A stretch of DNA of 64,000 nucleotides from Rhodomicrobium vannielii ATCC 17100 (GTDB lineage Bacteria > Pseudomonadota > Alphaproteobacteria > Rhizobiales > Rhodomicrobiaceae). Positions within the stretch are counted from its first letter, which is position 1. Every line of letters begins with the position of its first letter. The notes below the pieces were generated by a model. The model worked only from the letters and a program-made list of their open reading frames with translations, had not been told where the DNA came from and searched no databases. Shown in pieces: positions 19,916-29,035 of this stretch. Position numbers and translations under genes: made by a program. The stretch is from the NCBI RefSeq assembly GCF_000166055.1, contig NC_014664.1, positions 3,379,501 through 3,443,500 on the forward strand, given 5' to 3'.

Positions 19916-21067
19916 ATGACAAGCGCTACAGAGTATGCACAGACCCTCATTCGCTGCGAAAGCGTCACGCCCGACGATGCCGGCGCGCTCGCCTATCTCG
20001 AACGCGAGCTTGGCGCAGCGGGCTTCGCCTGCGAGCGGCTGCGCTTCAGCGAACCCGGAACGGCCGATGTGGAAAATCTTTACGCCCGCCTTGGCGACGG
20101 CACGCCGCATATCTGCTTCGCGGGCCATATCGATGTCGTGCCGCCCGGCGACGAAGCGGCGTGGCGGCTTCCGCCTTTCGCGGGCGAGATCGAAAACGGC
20201 GTGCTGTACGGGCGCGGCGCGGTCGACATGAAAGGCGCGGTCGCGGCCTCGCTGGCGGCGGCGCTGGAATATTTGCGCGAAAAGCCGGACCTCGTCGGCT
20301 CCATCAGCTTCCTCATCACCGCCGACGAGGAAGGGCCGTCCATCAACGGGACGCGCAAGGTGGTCGAGCGCCTCATCGCGCGCGGCGAACGCCCCGATGC
20401 TTGCGTGCTCGGCGAATGCACGTCCGAGGACGCCGTTGCCGATACGATCAAGATCGGGCGTCGCGGCTCGCTCGGCGCGGAACTGATCGTGCGCGGCGTG
20501 CAGGGCCACGTCGCTTATCCGCACAAGGCGCGCAACCCTCTGCCCGCCCTCATCGACGCGCTGACGCGCCTCAAGGCGCGCCGCCTCGACGACGGCAGCG
20601 AGCATTTCCAACCGTCGAACCTGGAAATCACCACCATCGACACCGGAAACAAGGCGACGAACATCATTCCGGCGCAGGCGAGCGCGCGCTTCAACATCCG
20701 CTTCAACGATCTCCACACCGCGCCCCAGCTCAAGGCTTGGATCGAGGAGGAGGTGGCCGCTGCGCTGCTCGATACCGGCGTGGAGCACACGCTGAACTTC
20801 GATCAGCCATCCGACAGTTTTCTTACGAGCCCCGGCGGGTTCGTGAAAATGCTGGGCGCAGCGGTTCAGGCCGAAACCGGGCGGGAGCCGGTGCTGTCCA
20901 CGGGCGGCGGTACATCGGACGCGCGCTTCATCAAGGATATGTGCCCGGTCGCCGAACTCGGCCTCCTGAACGCCACGGCGCACAAGGTGGACGAGCATAC
21001 GGCAACTGCGGACATCGAGACGCTCGCGCGCATCTACAAGCGCTTCCTGCACCTCGCCATCGGATGA
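19916..21067 (+). CDS. dapE: Succinyl-diaminopimelate desuccinylase
   Basis: DapE removes succinate from N-succinyl-LL-diaminopimelate, late in lysine and peptidoglycan precursor synthesis. It is a 383-residue M20 family zinc enzyme. The motifs are in order: the metal His in ICFAGHIDVVPPGD, the bridging Asp in GRGAVDMKG, the catalytic Glu pair in ITADEEGP, and the late STGGGTSDARFIKD. I chose the ATG at 19916 behind AAGGAAAG; an upstream in-frame start at 19871 lacks support. dapD is 2 kb upstream on the same strand. Confidence 0.95.
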   Translation: MTSATEYAQTLIRCESVTPDDAGALAYLERELGAAGFACERLRFSEPGTADVENLYARLGDGTPHICFAGHIDVVPPGDEAAWRLPPFAGEIENGVLYGRGAVDMKGAVAASLAAALEYLREKPDLVGSISFLITADEEGPSINGTRKVVERLIARGERPDACVLGECTSEDAVADTIKIGRRGSLGAELIVRGVQGHVAYPHKARNPLPALIDALTRLKARRLDDGSEHFQPSNLEITTIDTGNKATNIIPAQASARFNIRFNDLHTAPQLKAWIEEEVAAALLDTGVEHTLNFDQPSDSFLTSPGGFVKMLGAAVQAETGREPVLSTGGGTSDARFIKDMCPVAELGLLNATAHKVDEHTATADIETLARIYKRFLHLAIG

Positions 21068-21080
21068 CGCGCGCGGCGTG

Positions 21081-21416
21081 TCACCGTCGGGCGAACATCC
21101 CGCGCACGAGATAGAAAACGACGGCGGCGATCCAGATGGCCGCCGCAATCGCCCCCGCGATCATGGCGAGGAGCGCGATGAGGAAGAAGCCCATGCCCAC
21201 GGTATAGAGCACCGGCCCCGCGTCGAAACCGCCGATGAGGCAGGGTTGCGCGCCGCTTTCGTCGAGGCGGCAGCCCGCGAAATGCGCGACGCTCGCGGCG
21301 AAGATCACCGGGATCATCGGCAGCACGGACAGCGCGAGGATCGCGATGGCCGCGCGGCGGAAGCGCCTGCTTCGCGCCGATAGAGGCTTTGCTTGTTTGC
21401 CGATTTCGCCTTGCAT
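21081..21416 (-). CDS. Small membrane protein, intact member of a tandem pair
   Basis: A 111-residue protein with two transmembrane helices (about residues 20-42 and 64-100) that ends in RGMFARR. Between the helices is the stretch FAGCRLDESGAQPCLIGGFD, with two Cys that probably face the periplasm. It is clearly paralogous to the split gene next to it, where the matching stretch is GCALDEGSIHPCVIAGEDWG. Start chosen at the ATG 21416 behind GGCAGGGGCGG; an ATG at 21443 would add 9 residues. Function unknown. Confidence 0.7.
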   Translation of the reverse strand: MQGEIGKQAKPLSARSRRFRRAAIAILALSVLPMIPVIFAASVAHFAGCRLDESGAQPCLIGGFDAGPVLYTVGMGFFLIALLAMIAGAIAAAIWIAAVVFYLVRGMFARR

Positions 21417-21468
21417 CCGCCCCTGCCCGTTTGAGACGCCCATCATATAGGCCGAAACGGGGCGGCCG

Positions 21469-21735
21469 TCAGTCGGTACCCGACCTCCGCCGCCGAAACG
21501 CAAGCACCGCGCCATGGATGACAAGCGCAGCAAACCACGCTGCGAGCGCTATGGCCCCGATCTGGGTGGTCGCGATGGCGAGCCAGCCCATCATTGCCAT
21601 GGTGTAGAGCGTCGGGCCCCAGTCCTCCCCCGCGATGACGCACGGGTGAATGCTGCCCTCGTCGAGCGCGCAGCCCGCGCTTCCCGCGATGGCGGAGGCG
21701 ATGGCCGCCATCGTCCTGTTTGCACGGTTCCGCAC
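21469..21735 (-). pseudogene. 3' part of a small membrane-protein gene split by the integrated element
   Basis: From 21690 downward this frame encodes the C-terminal 73 residues of a small membrane protein parallel to the 21081-21416 paralogue (GCALDEGSIHPC, GPTLYTM, then a hydrophobic helix and AFRRRRSGTD). The original N-terminus lies 6.2 kb away at 27917-28051. The element end now supplies upstream codons and an ATG at 21735, so an 88-residue hybrid could still be translated. Rejoining the halves at the 18-bp repeat restores a continuous 117-residue frame. Confidence 0.78.
21688..21710. repeat. attL core repeat
   Basis: The 18 bases GATGGCGGAGGCGATGGC at 21688-21705 are repeated exactly at 27917-27934. 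A mismatch and four more matching bases (GCCA) follow. The repeat lies within the reading frame of the split membrane-protein gene, as expected for a tyrosine-recombinase attachment core. Confidence 0.8.
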
Positions 21736-21825
21736 GCATCCATATTACACTTTGCAAATCAGTGCGCTATCGGCCTTTTTCGTCCGCACGCCTCTTGATT
21801 TTTCCGCATGCTTCCACGAAATATT

Positions 21826-21836
21826 GTTAGTAGAAA
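21826..21836 (+). promoter_or_regulatory. Putative integrase arm-type site (left)
   Basis: GTTAGTAGAAA lies 20 bases before the integrase start. The same 11-mer occurs at 27869-27879 near the right end, where a near copy GTTGTAGAAA precedes it. Matching short repeats just inside both ends are typical of arm-binding sites of tyrosine integrases. The assignment is inferred from position only. Confidence 0.45.
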
Positions 21837-21856
21837 AGCAGTAGGGAGCGGCGGAC

Positions 21857-23125
21857 ATGGCGAAGGGCATTCACAGACTGAGCGCGGCCGAAGTGCGAGC
21901 CGCGAGCGAACCGGGCCTCTATGCGGACGGCGGCGGGCTTTTCCTTCAGGTGAGCAAGTGGCAAACCAAGGCGTGGCTGTTCAAGTTCACGCTGAACGGC
22001 CGAACGCGCGGCATGGGGTTAGGCGCGTTCCATATGTTGACGCTTGCTCAAGCGCGTGCTGAGGCCGTGCGGTTGCGCGATAAGGTGCGAAGCGGCATCG
22101 ATCCGATTGAAGAACGCAACGCGGCCAAGAACACTGCGGGCGAGCATGTTATAACGTTTGAGGAAGCCGCGAAGAAATACCTTGTCAAGAAAGAAGCTGA
22201 GTTTCGCAACGAAAAGCACGCGAAGCAATGGGCAAGCACGCTCGAAACCTACGCCATGCCGATAATTGGAAACATGGATGTTGCCCACATTGAACTACAA
22301 GACGTTGTTCGCGTGCTGACACAAGAGATTGACGAACACGGCGCAACACTCTGGCATGACCGGACGGAAACGGCTTCGCGATTGCGCATGCGAATTGAAG
22401 GCGTCCTTGCATGGGCGACGGTATCCGGGCACCGCACGGGCGATAACCCCGCGCGCTGGAGCGGCAACCTGAAGGAGCTGCTGCCGCGACCGGGCAGCAT
22501 CGCGGTCAAGGGCCATCATCCAGCTGTCGCCACTGCCGAGCTGCCCACATGGTTCGCCGCGCTCAAGAGCCGCGACGGCTTGGCAGCGCTCGCGCTTCAA
22601 TTCCTCGCGCTCACGGCTGCGCGGTCTGGCGAAGTGCGCGGCGCGACGTGGCAGGAGATCGATTTGCAGGCCCGTACATGGCGCATCCCCGCGTCGCGCA
22701 CAAAGACCGCGCGCGAACATGTCGTGCCTCTCTCGAATGCCGCTGTGGCGCTGCTCGCGGCGCTTCCGCGCACGAGCGAGGCCTTTGTGTTCCCAAGCAC
22801 CAAGGCTGGGGCGCCGCTTAGCGACATGTCGCTTTCAGCCGTCATGCGGCGAATGCCCGGCTTCGTTGATCCTCAATCCGGCCGTCCGGCCGTGCCTCAT
22901 GGCTTGCGGTCAAGCTTCCGCAGCTGGTGCGCAGAACGTGGCGTGGATCACGATCTTGCCGAACTTGCGTTAGCTCATGCTGTTGGCAATAAAGTTAAGC
23001 GTGCATATCAACGTAGCGACATGTTTAAAAGGCGTGTTGAACTTATGGAAGCTTGGAGCGCTGTTCTGTGCGATGTTGAACAAGCGAACAATGTAATTCA
23101 TCACGTGTTTAGAAACGAACATTGA
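21857..23125 (+). CDS. int: Tyrosine integrase, P4 type
   Basis: A 422-residue site-specific recombinase. The N-terminal arm-binding domain (DUF4102-like, residues about 1-90) includes LYADGGGLFLQVS and ARAEAVRLRDKVRSGIDPIEER. The catalytic domain carries the Arg in TAARSGEVRG, the HxxR in HGLRSSFRSW, the His in LALAHAVG and the nucleophilic Tyr in KRAYQRSD. It should integrate and excise the surrounding element using the repeats at 21688 and 27917. It starts at an ATG behind GGGAGCGG and reads inward from the left end. Confidence 0.94.
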   Translation: MAKGIHRLSAAEVRAASEPGLYADGGGLFLQVSKWQTKAWLFKFTLNGRTRGMGLGAFHMLTLAQARAEAVRLRDKVRSGIDPIEERNAAKNTAGEHVITFEEAAKKYLVKKEAEFRNEKHAKQWASTLETYAMPIIGNMDVAHIELQDVVRVLTQEIDEHGATLWHDRTETASRLRMRIEGVLAWATVSGHRTGDNPARWSGNLKELLPRPGSIAVKGHHPAVATAELPTWFAALKSRDGLAALALQFLALTAARSGEVRGATWQEIDLQARTWRIPASRTKTAREHVVPLSNAAVALLAALPRTSEAFVFPSTKAGAPLSDMSLSAVMRRMPGFVDPQSGRPAVPHGLRSSFRSWCAERGVDHDLAELALAHAVGNKVKRAYQRSDMFKRRVELMEAWSAVLCDVEQANNVIHHVFRNEH

Positions 23126-23247
23126 ATGAGTACTTGCGTTGTTTATAACGTACAGATTTTCCTTGACTTTTTATTCGGCCGTTAACCTTTTTTTCTTGAC
23201 GAGTGTCACGGGCGCGAATAAACCTAGGGTAGTTCTTCACGCTACCT

Positions 23248-23505
23248 ATGGGGGCTTCTCAAATGCTTGTGCTTCTTCGTCGCGATGACGTTCGCGCCCG
23301 CCTCGGGTGCAGCGTCTCAAATCTCTACAGCCAGATGGCCGCAGGTATGTTCCCGCGTCCGATAAAACTTGGCCCGAAATACTCAGCATGGCCTGAGTAT
23401 GAAGTCGAAGCGATCATCAAATCTCGCGTGGCGCTGTACACCGATGAACAGGTTAAGAAACTTGTTCGCGATCTTACTGCAAACCGAACTGTCATTATGA
23501 AGTAG
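23248..23505 (+). CDS. AlpA-like excisionase/regulator
   Basis: An 85-residue protein with a MerR-like winged helix: LLRRDDVRARLGCSVSNLYSQM, then AAGMFPRPIKLGPKYSAW, PEYEVEAIIKSR. That order is typical of AlpA family proteins, which act as excisionases or activate the integrase in P4-like elements. It follows the integrase by 122 bases on the same strand. An ATG 15 bases downstream is an alternative start. Confidence 0.82.
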   Translation: MGASQMLVLLRRDDVRARLGCSVSNLYSQMAAGMFPRPIKLGPKYSAWPEYEVEAIIKSRVALYTDEQVKKLVRDLTANRTVIMK

Positions 23506-23608
23506 GCGGATGGATCATCCGCCATTTTCACGTGCAAGTCGTTGTTTTTGATAATGTTTTTAATGCGTTGCTCTGGCTACTTATACTGTACTCACAAATG
23601 AGCACGTC

Positions 23609-25027
23609 ATGACCGGCAATCCCTACACAAAACCTTTCGGCCTGCTTGGCGATATTGCCGATTTTGTTTACTGGCATTCGGCGCGTCCTGTTCCTGAAAT
23701 TGCCTTGGCAAGCTCCATCGGGCTTATGGCCGGAATATGTGGCCGCGCCTATAACATCTCGCATGACGGCCTCAACCAATACGTGCTGTTGCTTGCCCCG
23801 ACTGGTACGGGCAAGTCGTTTATGGCGTCGGGCGTCGCCGCGCTCATGCGGCCTGTGGTCCAGATCGTGCCCGCTGCCGCTCAACTCATCGGCCCCGCGA
23901 ATTTCGCGAGCAAGCAAGCGCTCGTGAAGCATATCGCCCAAGCGCCGTGCTTCCTCTCGATCTTCGGCGAGTTCGGATTGCAAATGCAGCAGATGACGCG
24001 GCCGAATGCGCCGACGCATCTCGCGGGCCTTCAGGAAATCCTTCTCGACCTTTATGCCAAGAGCGGGCGTCACGGCGAATTGCGCCCAAGCGTCCACAGC
24101 GACCGCGAGAAGAACACCGCGAACGTGGTCGCGCCATCTTTCAGCCTGCTAGCCGAAGGCACGCCAGAGACGTTCTATGCAGGCCTGAGCGAGACTTTGA
24201 TAGCGACAGGGCTTCTGCCGCGCTTCCTGCTGATCGAATACACCGGCAAGCGCCCGCCGCTGAATGAAAGCCCTACGCACGAGCCTTCGCCTGAACTGGT
24301 TCAACAGCTCGCTCAACTTTGCGAACACTCGTTCAAGCAAGCTGCGGAACCTGTCACGGTTGAACTTGATACAGAAGCGAAGCGTCTCGCTAAACAGTTC
24401 AACGAATTTTGCGACGGCGAAATCAACAAGGATGGTGCAAGCGAAGTCACGCGGCATTTGTGGAACCGTGCCCACATGAAGGCTCTCAAGCTCGCTTCCC
24501 TTGCTGCTATCGGTGTTCATCCGTGGTGCCCGGTCATATCAGCCGAGCAATTCAAATGGTCGGTAGATATTGAAGTTTACAACGTGCGCAATCTCCTGTC
24601 GCGCTTTGAAAAAGGCGAAGTTGGCGAACAGGACGACGACGCCGCGCGCATTAACAAGTTGCGTGAGATAATAAACAAATATCTTGAAAGCCCATCAGAA
24701 AAGTTCAGGTCGGCGGGCTTTGAAGAAATGCATAAGAACATGATTATTCCCGAACGCTTTTTGCAGCAACGCACGGCGAACATTGCAGCGTTCAAGAACG
24801 CACGTAACGGCGCAACGAAGTCGCTCAGAGAAGCCATTCAACAGCTAATAAATAATGGAGAAATTATTAAGGTGCGTAACCACGAATTGCCCAAATATAC
24901 GAACAGTCATTCGGTTCTTTATTGGCCCGGGGAAGAAAGCAGTGCTCACAACGGACTGATCAAGAACGCCATGGCGGCGAGGCGGCGCCTCAAGGGGATT
25001 TTCGACGGCGCTCCGCCCGGTGACGTG

Positions 25028-25033
<6 letters not shown>
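23609..25033 (+). CDS. DUF3987-type ATPase/helicase-like replication protein
   Basis: A 474-residue protein with a Walker A motif LLAPTGTGKS near residue 65 and an acidic strand FLSIFGEFGLQMQQM near residue 115 as a likely Walker B. The opening (FVYWHSARPVPEIALASSIGLMAGICGRAY) and overall layout match DUF3987 proteins of phages and plasmids, often linked to primase or replication modules. A C-terminal winged-helix-like part may bind DNA. An AT-rich, repeat-bearing region lies immediately downstream, consistent with a replication role. That role is inferred. Confidence 0.72.
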
Positions 25034-25258
<225 letters not shown>

Positions 25259-25378
25259 CGCAAACAGGGTTAAACAGCTTAAACCAGCGCCGCCCGCCCC
25301 CTTGTGGGCATGAGGCCGAACAAAGGAGCGAACACGTGACGACTACAGCCGCAAGTCTCAAAGGAAGGATGAACTAAC

Positions 25379-26074
25379 GTGAGCAAGAAACTCTTTCACC
25401 GTGTCACGGGCAAGCGCCCGAACGAGCCGAAGATTGAAACGCGTCACCGTAACTACGGTAACAAGATTGAAGGCTTCATGCATTATGTCGCGCGCAGCCA
25501 TGATTGCAAAGATGATCGAGGCAAGCGAGAAGTTTTTTATCAAATTCTCTGTATCGGACTGCTTGGCGTGTCATTGAACTGCCGACTGCGCGAAAATGGC
25601 AATCGCATTGTTGAGACTGCGTTGCGTTCGTTGCTCAATGAGAACAAAGAGTATTTCGAGAACGTAGCATGGGGCAAGAATGACTTTGACGAGTTTGTCA
25701 AAGAGTTCATCGAACACGTTCTTGCATCGCCGGACTTTTGCCGCGTTGTCGAAGACAATCTGTTTGATTATTCAAAACGAACTGTCGCATACGAGCTGAC
25801 AGAGTTCCCGAGCGTTCCGGCCGAACTGCGCGAGCATCCGATGCGGAGCTTGGCGCGATACCTTGATGAGCTTGAGATTGCCAAATTTGCCGATACAGCG
25901 CGCCTGAAGGCCGAAAGCGAGAGCGGGCGGCTGCGGCGCGCCGTGGCACTCTTTCGCGTCGGTGAGGCCGTATTGCCCCGCGAGAGCTGGCAAGCGCGGG
26001 TGAAGCTCGTTTGCAGTGGCGAAGAAGCCTCGGGCGATCCCTACGAGAAGTTCATCGAGCCGCTCACGTTCTGA
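25379..26074 (+). CDS. Hypothetical protein of the integrated element
   Basis: A 231-residue soluble protein, rich in charged helices, with no motif I recognise. It starts at a GTG at 25379 behind AAGGAAGG. A 13-codon open frame (25335-25376) ends 2 bases before the start and could be a leader. Codon use and GC are lower than in the chromosomal genes. Its C-terminal third (LRRAVALFRVGEAVLPRESW) is amphipathic. It is separated by 127 bases from the downstream four-gene operon. Confidence 0.62.
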   Translation: MSKKLFHRVTGKRPNEPKIETRHRNYGNKIEGFMHYVARSHDCKDDRGKREVFYQILCIGLLGVSLNCRLRENGNRIVETALRSLLNENKEYFENVAWGKNDFDEFVKEFIEHVLASPDFCRVVEDNLFDYSKRTVAYELTEFPSVPAELREHPMRSLARYLDELEIAKFADTARLKAESESGRLRRAVALFRVGEAVLPRESWQARVKLVCSGEEASGDPYEKFIEPLTF

Positions 26075-26201
26075 GCGAGGGCGGGCACTGTGGGCATAGG
26101 CCCGCCTTAATCGTTAATAAGATATTGTCTTTGGTCAAAAAAGTCAGTATAAGCTTAGCTTATGGCTAGTTTCGCGTATGCGCAAAATTACATAGCATGC
26201 G

Positions 26202-26438
26202 ATGGATAAAGTGGAAATCGACACACGCCCCCCTCCACAGAAGAAACAACGCGTAAGAATACGCCTCGACAACGCGTGCGATGTTAGACGCGAACTTGCA
26301 CGGCTGTACAGGCAAGCACGCATGAACGAAGTTGACGTTGTTGATGCTTCACGACTGGCCAATATTCTTAGTTTGTTGCTTAGAGCTATCGAAACAAGCG
26401 CGCTTGAGCAGCGTGTCGAGGCACTGGAAACGAGATGA
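26202..26438 (+). CDS. Small phage-type helical protein
   Basis: A 78-residue protein. The segment DVRRELARLYRQARMNEVDV, then DASRLANILSLLLRAIETSALEQRVEALE, resembles short helical proteins often found near terminase genes in alphaproteobacterial prophages. The function is unknown. It is the first of four tightly packed genes and its stop overlaps the next start by 4 bases. Confidence 0.6.
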   Translation: MDKVEIDTRPPPQKKQRVRIRLDNACDVRRELARLYRQARMNEVDVVDASRLANILSLLLRAIETSALEQRVEALETR

Positions 26439-26668
26439 CATCGCGCGTTCTCCGCAATCGCGTGTTGAAAGTTGAAGCGACGCGAAACAAGCAGCGCAAC
26501 AAGCTTCGACCGACAACAGTTGTCGAAGTTTGTTATCGAACAGGCGAATGGATAACGAAGCCGCCTTACGCTCGCAGAGTAATGCTCGTGAACGAGTTTG
26601 GAACAGCAGCCGAACAATGGGAAGCTGCACTTGCTGAACAGCAAGCGAAGTTGATAGGAACAAACTAA
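26435..26668 (+). CDS. Hypothetical small basic protein
   Basis: A 77-residue basic protein (many Arg and Lys in the first 45 residues) with a C-terminal helix AAEQWEAALAEQQAKL. No family recognised. ATGA overlap with the gene before it, and a 1-base TAATG overlap with the gene after it, show that it belongs to a single translated unit. Confidence 0.58.
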   Translation: MTSRVLRNRVLKVEATRNKQRNKLRPTTVVEVCYRTGEWITKPPYARRVMLVNEFGTAAEQWEAALAEQQAKLIGTN

Positions 26669-27363
26669 TGTCTATTGGAAAAAGCAACCGTCTCATTAAC
26701 ACGCCAAACGCCATTGCTATCGTTGATGGGCTGCAACTCAACTCTATTCTGAGCGCAAAGCTTGGTGTGCCGAGCGCATTCGGCAATGTCGGCCTGAAGG
26801 TAGCAAGCCTGCATGCGACCGTGAAGCAGGCCGCCGAGCGTGTTGCCGCGCTCGCTAACGATCAAACGCGAACCGAAGTCTCGAAGCATGCAGCGGCGAA
26901 GAAACTGGCGACCGAAGCCGTGCGCGCAATTCGCAACGTACAGGCTGAACTTAAGGCGCACGCGGAGCGGTTAAACCGCGAGGCCGCGAACAAGGCACAT
27001 GAGATTTTCGCACCACGTCCGGGCTATGCCCACATTGAAAGCGAAATTCGCGTGTGGGTGAAAGAACAGGCGAAGACCGACGCCGGTATGAGCAAGATCA
27101 AGCATCTGATTGCGAACGATAAGGATGTTGCGAGCGTTGTTTTCCACTCGCCAAACTTCCTTCTCGGACTTGCCGATGAAACGCACGCATCGTTCATGCA
27201 CAGCATTGTGCAGAAATTCGCGCCGGAAGCGACGCGAATGTTTGCCGAAGCGGCGAACATTGAACACGTGTTGCCGAGCTATGACAGGACGGCATACGAC
27301 ATCGAAGCTAGCTTTTACAATTCGGCGCTTGCCGATAAGGCGAACAGCCGAGTGGAGGTTTAA
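26668..27363 (+). CDS. Hypothetical protein of the integrated element
   Basis: A 231-residue protein. Residues about 45-110 form a long predicted helix rich in Ala, Lys and Glu (HATVKQAAERVAALANDQTR and onward), and the remainder looks globular. I recognise no family. The length, long helix and position after small genes could suit a structural or scaffold-like phage role, but nothing in the sequence proves this. It is directly followed by the last gene (TAA then ATG with no gap). Confidence 0.58.
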   Translation: MSIGKSNRLINTPNAIAIVDGLQLNSILSAKLGVPSAFGNVGLKVASLHATVKQAAERVAALANDQTRTEVSKHAAAKKLATEAVRAIRNVQAELKAHAERLNREAANKAHEIFAPRPGYAHIESEIRVWVKEQAKTDAGMSKIKHLIANDKDVASVVFHSPNFLLGLADETHASFMHSIVQKFAPEATRMFAEAANIEHVLPSYDRTAYDIEASFYNSALADKANSRVEV

Positions 27364-27834
27364 ATGAACGCGAACGAACAGCTAACCGAACTTATAAATT
27401 GGATCAAGGCCAGCTCAAAAAACTGGCGCGCACCTATGGGCGCTTTTGTCCCTAAGGGGCCGTATGCAACCGTGGTGCCGACAGGCGAGCATGATGCGCC
27501 GCATCCCGATCTTGCGGAAGCCGTCGCGCGCGGGCACGTGCCCCTTCTCACTGTGGGCACGGCAACGAGCTTTGGCGATCTGAACGCAACGGTGGCGGAC
27601 CAAGACACGCCTGAGATGCGCGCCATGCATATCGCGTGGAAAGTGCAGGGGGGCGCTTTGCCGCCTGTCGTGCTGTTGGGCCTCACGAGCGCAAACCAGA
27701 GCATCATGGCGGCGCTTGAAGCGGCCGGGCTTGTGGGCATCGATCCGGCCGCGCGCGGCATTCTGGCGTTCCCGCTCTACGCGTTTCCGAGCGACGTTGG
27801 CGCGCGCATCACCGCACGCTTGCCGGTGCTTTAG
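27364..27834 (+). CDS. Hypothetical protein, last gene of the element
   Basis: A 156-residue soluble protein with alternating hydrophobic strands (PPVVLLGLTSANQSIMAALE, then GILAFPLYAFPSDV). It has no signal peptide and no motif I recognise. Its higher GC resembles the chromosome more than its neighbours do. It ends about 80 bases before the right attachment repeat, and the putative arm sites lie in between. Confidence 0.58.
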   Translation: MNANEQLTELINWIKASSKNWRAPMGAFVPKGPYATVVPTGEHDAPHPDLAEAVARGHVPLLTVGTATSFGDLNATVADQDTPEMRAMHIAWKVQGGALPPVVLLGLTSANQSIMAALEAAGLVGIDPAARGILAFPLYAFPSDVGARITARLPVL

Positions 27835-27858
27835 GCCGCGCTATCGCTATGACTTTCT

Positions 27859-27879
27859 GTTGTAGAAAGTTAGTAGAAA
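27859..27879 (+). promoter_or_regulatory. Putative integrase arm-type sites (right)
   Basis: GTTGTAGAAA at 27859-27868 is followed immediately by GTTAGTAGAAA at 27869-27879. The second is identical to the site at 21826-21836 near the left end. Tandem arm sites on one side and a single site on the other are plausible for a P4-type integrase. Confidence 0.45.
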
Positions 27880-27916
27880 CGCCGAAATCGCAAAAAACTC
27901 AATGAAATCAAGGGTA

Positions 27917-27939
27917 GATGGCGGAGGCGATGGCAGCCA
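27917..27939. repeat. attR core repeat
   Basis: An exact copy of the 18-bp repeat found at 21688-21705, with one mismatch then GCCA after it. Reading leftward on the minus strand it encodes LAAIASAI, where the N-terminal half of the split membrane protein ends. Confidence 0.8.
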
Positions 27940-28051
27940 GTATCATCGGCGAAACCGCGAACAGCACGATAGAAGCAAAGGCGAGCGCGTATCCCAAAGC
28001 AAGCCACCGCACACCGCCGCGCCGGGGACTCGCTCCGTCAGCGCCGCTCAC
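27917..28051 (-). pseudogene. 5' part of the small membrane-protein gene split by the element
   Basis: A GTG at 28051, six bases after GGAG, opens a 45-codon frame starting MSGADGASPRRGG and running into a hydrophobic helix (LALGYALAFASIVLFAV, then SPMILAAIASAI). This ends exactly at the attachment repeat. The pattern aligns with the N-terminus of the intact paralogue at 21416 (IAILALSVLPMIPVIFAASV). Joined to the 21469-21690 fragment it gives a 117-residue protein. Confidence 0.75.
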
Positions 28052-28053
28052 GG

Positions 28054-28272
28054 TCAGCTCCGGCCGGCGTTGTCCGCACGGGGTTGGCCATTATCATATC
28101 GTGGTCCGAAGAGCTTCCGCTTCACCGCGAAATAGCGATGATTGCAATTTTCCCCTTCGTACTCGACGAAAATAAGGTCGCGCCGCGAGGCAATGAAATC
28201 CTCCGACGCTTGCGAGTGCAATTCAATATGCAAGGGGACAATGCGGGCGACGATCCGTTGCCAAACTGGCAT
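28054..28272 (-). CDS. Hypothetical small protein
   Basis: A 72-residue, basic, soluble frame (MPVWQRIVARIVPLHIELHS, then DLIFVEYEGENCNHRYFAVK) with no recognised family. The ATG at 28272 has GAGG seven bases upstream, and its stop is 2 bases before the GTG of the split membrane gene, so the two look cotranscribed. The start overlaps the arm of a strong hairpin. Expression is uncertain. Confidence 0.42.
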   Translation of the reverse strand: MPVWQRIVARIVPLHIELHSQASEDFIASRRDLIFVEYEGENCNHRYFAVKRKLFGPRYDNGQPRADNAGRS

Positions 28273-28273
28273 C

Positions 28274-28303
28274 AAAAACCTCGTTCAGGATTTCGAGGTT
28301 TTT
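28274..28303 (-). terminator. Perfect 10-bp hairpin with T run
   Basis: AAAAACCTCG at 28274-28283 pairs perfectly with CGAGGTTTTT at 28294-28303 around a 10-base loop. It works as a bidirectional rho-independent terminator on paper. It lies 166 bases after the methyltransferase gene (minus strand) and directly before a small ORF, so an attenuator role is also possible. Confidence 0.6.
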
Positions 28304-28468
28304 ATCGCTATCAATCTAGGGTTGCAATGACGCGCCTTATTCTCTCCATAGCTAAATCGGAAGCCTGTGGAAAGTCCGCGCCCGAAAACAGCGGCGCACG
28401 AAGCTCCGAGGCGGGGAGATCGGCTGGGCGCCCGAGCGTCCGCGCAGGCCCGCTGGCGTCGCTGGAGC

Positions 28469-29035
28469 TTAAAGAAAGAGGAAGCGCGGCGTGCGCTGCT
28501 TGTAGTCAGCGTAGACGTCGCCGTAAGCGCGCTCCAGCCACGGCTCTTCCGTATAGGGCAGGACCACGTAAACGAGGATCGCCAGACCGCAGAGCACGGC
28601 GGATTGCGCCGAGCCATTTGCGAGGCCGGTGCCGAAAAAGCCGAGGATCGACGCGACGTATTGCGGATTGCGGCTGAAGCGATAGAGGCCACCCGTAACC
28701 AGCCCCTCGTCCGCGCCATAAGTGTTTTCGATGCCAAGATCGAAATAGCCGTAGATCGTGAAGCCGAAGCCGATCACCACGCAGATCATGCCCGCGAGGA
28801 AGCGCCACGTGTCGGGGCCACCCTCGGGCCACCCAACCGTGAGGATCGAAAACAGCAGCGTCAGCCCGAGGCCGCCCCGGAACAGCGGCCAGAAGGTGTA
28901 ATGCTGCCAGCTTCGCTCAGCCGGCGTCGGCCACAGCTTGAACCTTCTGGAGAAGATGGTCAGCAGGAGAAGGGCGTTGAGCGTGACAAGCGAGGCCACG
29001 GCCACGTCGAAGATGTACATGAGATAGCTTGGCAT
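28469..29035 (-). CDS. Isoprenylcysteine carboxyl methyltransferase-like membrane protein
   Basis: A 188-residue integral membrane protein with about five hydrophobic helices. The C-terminal part has GGLYRFSRNPQYVASI and then EEPWLERAYGDVYADYKQRTPRFL. This is the SAM-binding and E-x2-L-x-x-x-(F/Y)-G-x-x-Y-x-x-Y signature of the ICMT/PEMT-like methyltransferase superfamily. Bacterial members methylate lipids or unknown substrates. The substrate cannot be told from the sequence. It stands alone. Confidence 0.83.
   Translation of the reverse strand: MPSYLMYIFDVAVASLVTLNALLLLTIFSRRFKLWPTPAERSWQHYTFWPLFRGGLGLTLLFSILTVGWPEGGPDTWRFLAGMICVVIGFGFTIYGYFDLGIENTYGADEGLVTGGLYRFSRNPQYVASILGFFGTGLANGSAQSAVLCGLAILVYVVLPYTEEPWLERAYGDVYADYKQRTPRFLFL

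Noticed and set aside
19892-21148. A 418-codon minus-strand frame
   Set aside because: It is antisense to dapE, whose zinc-enzyme motifs are clear.
27902-28175. Plus-strand frames across the right end of the element
   Set aside because: They overlap the minus-strand half gene that matches the paralogue, and have no family signal.
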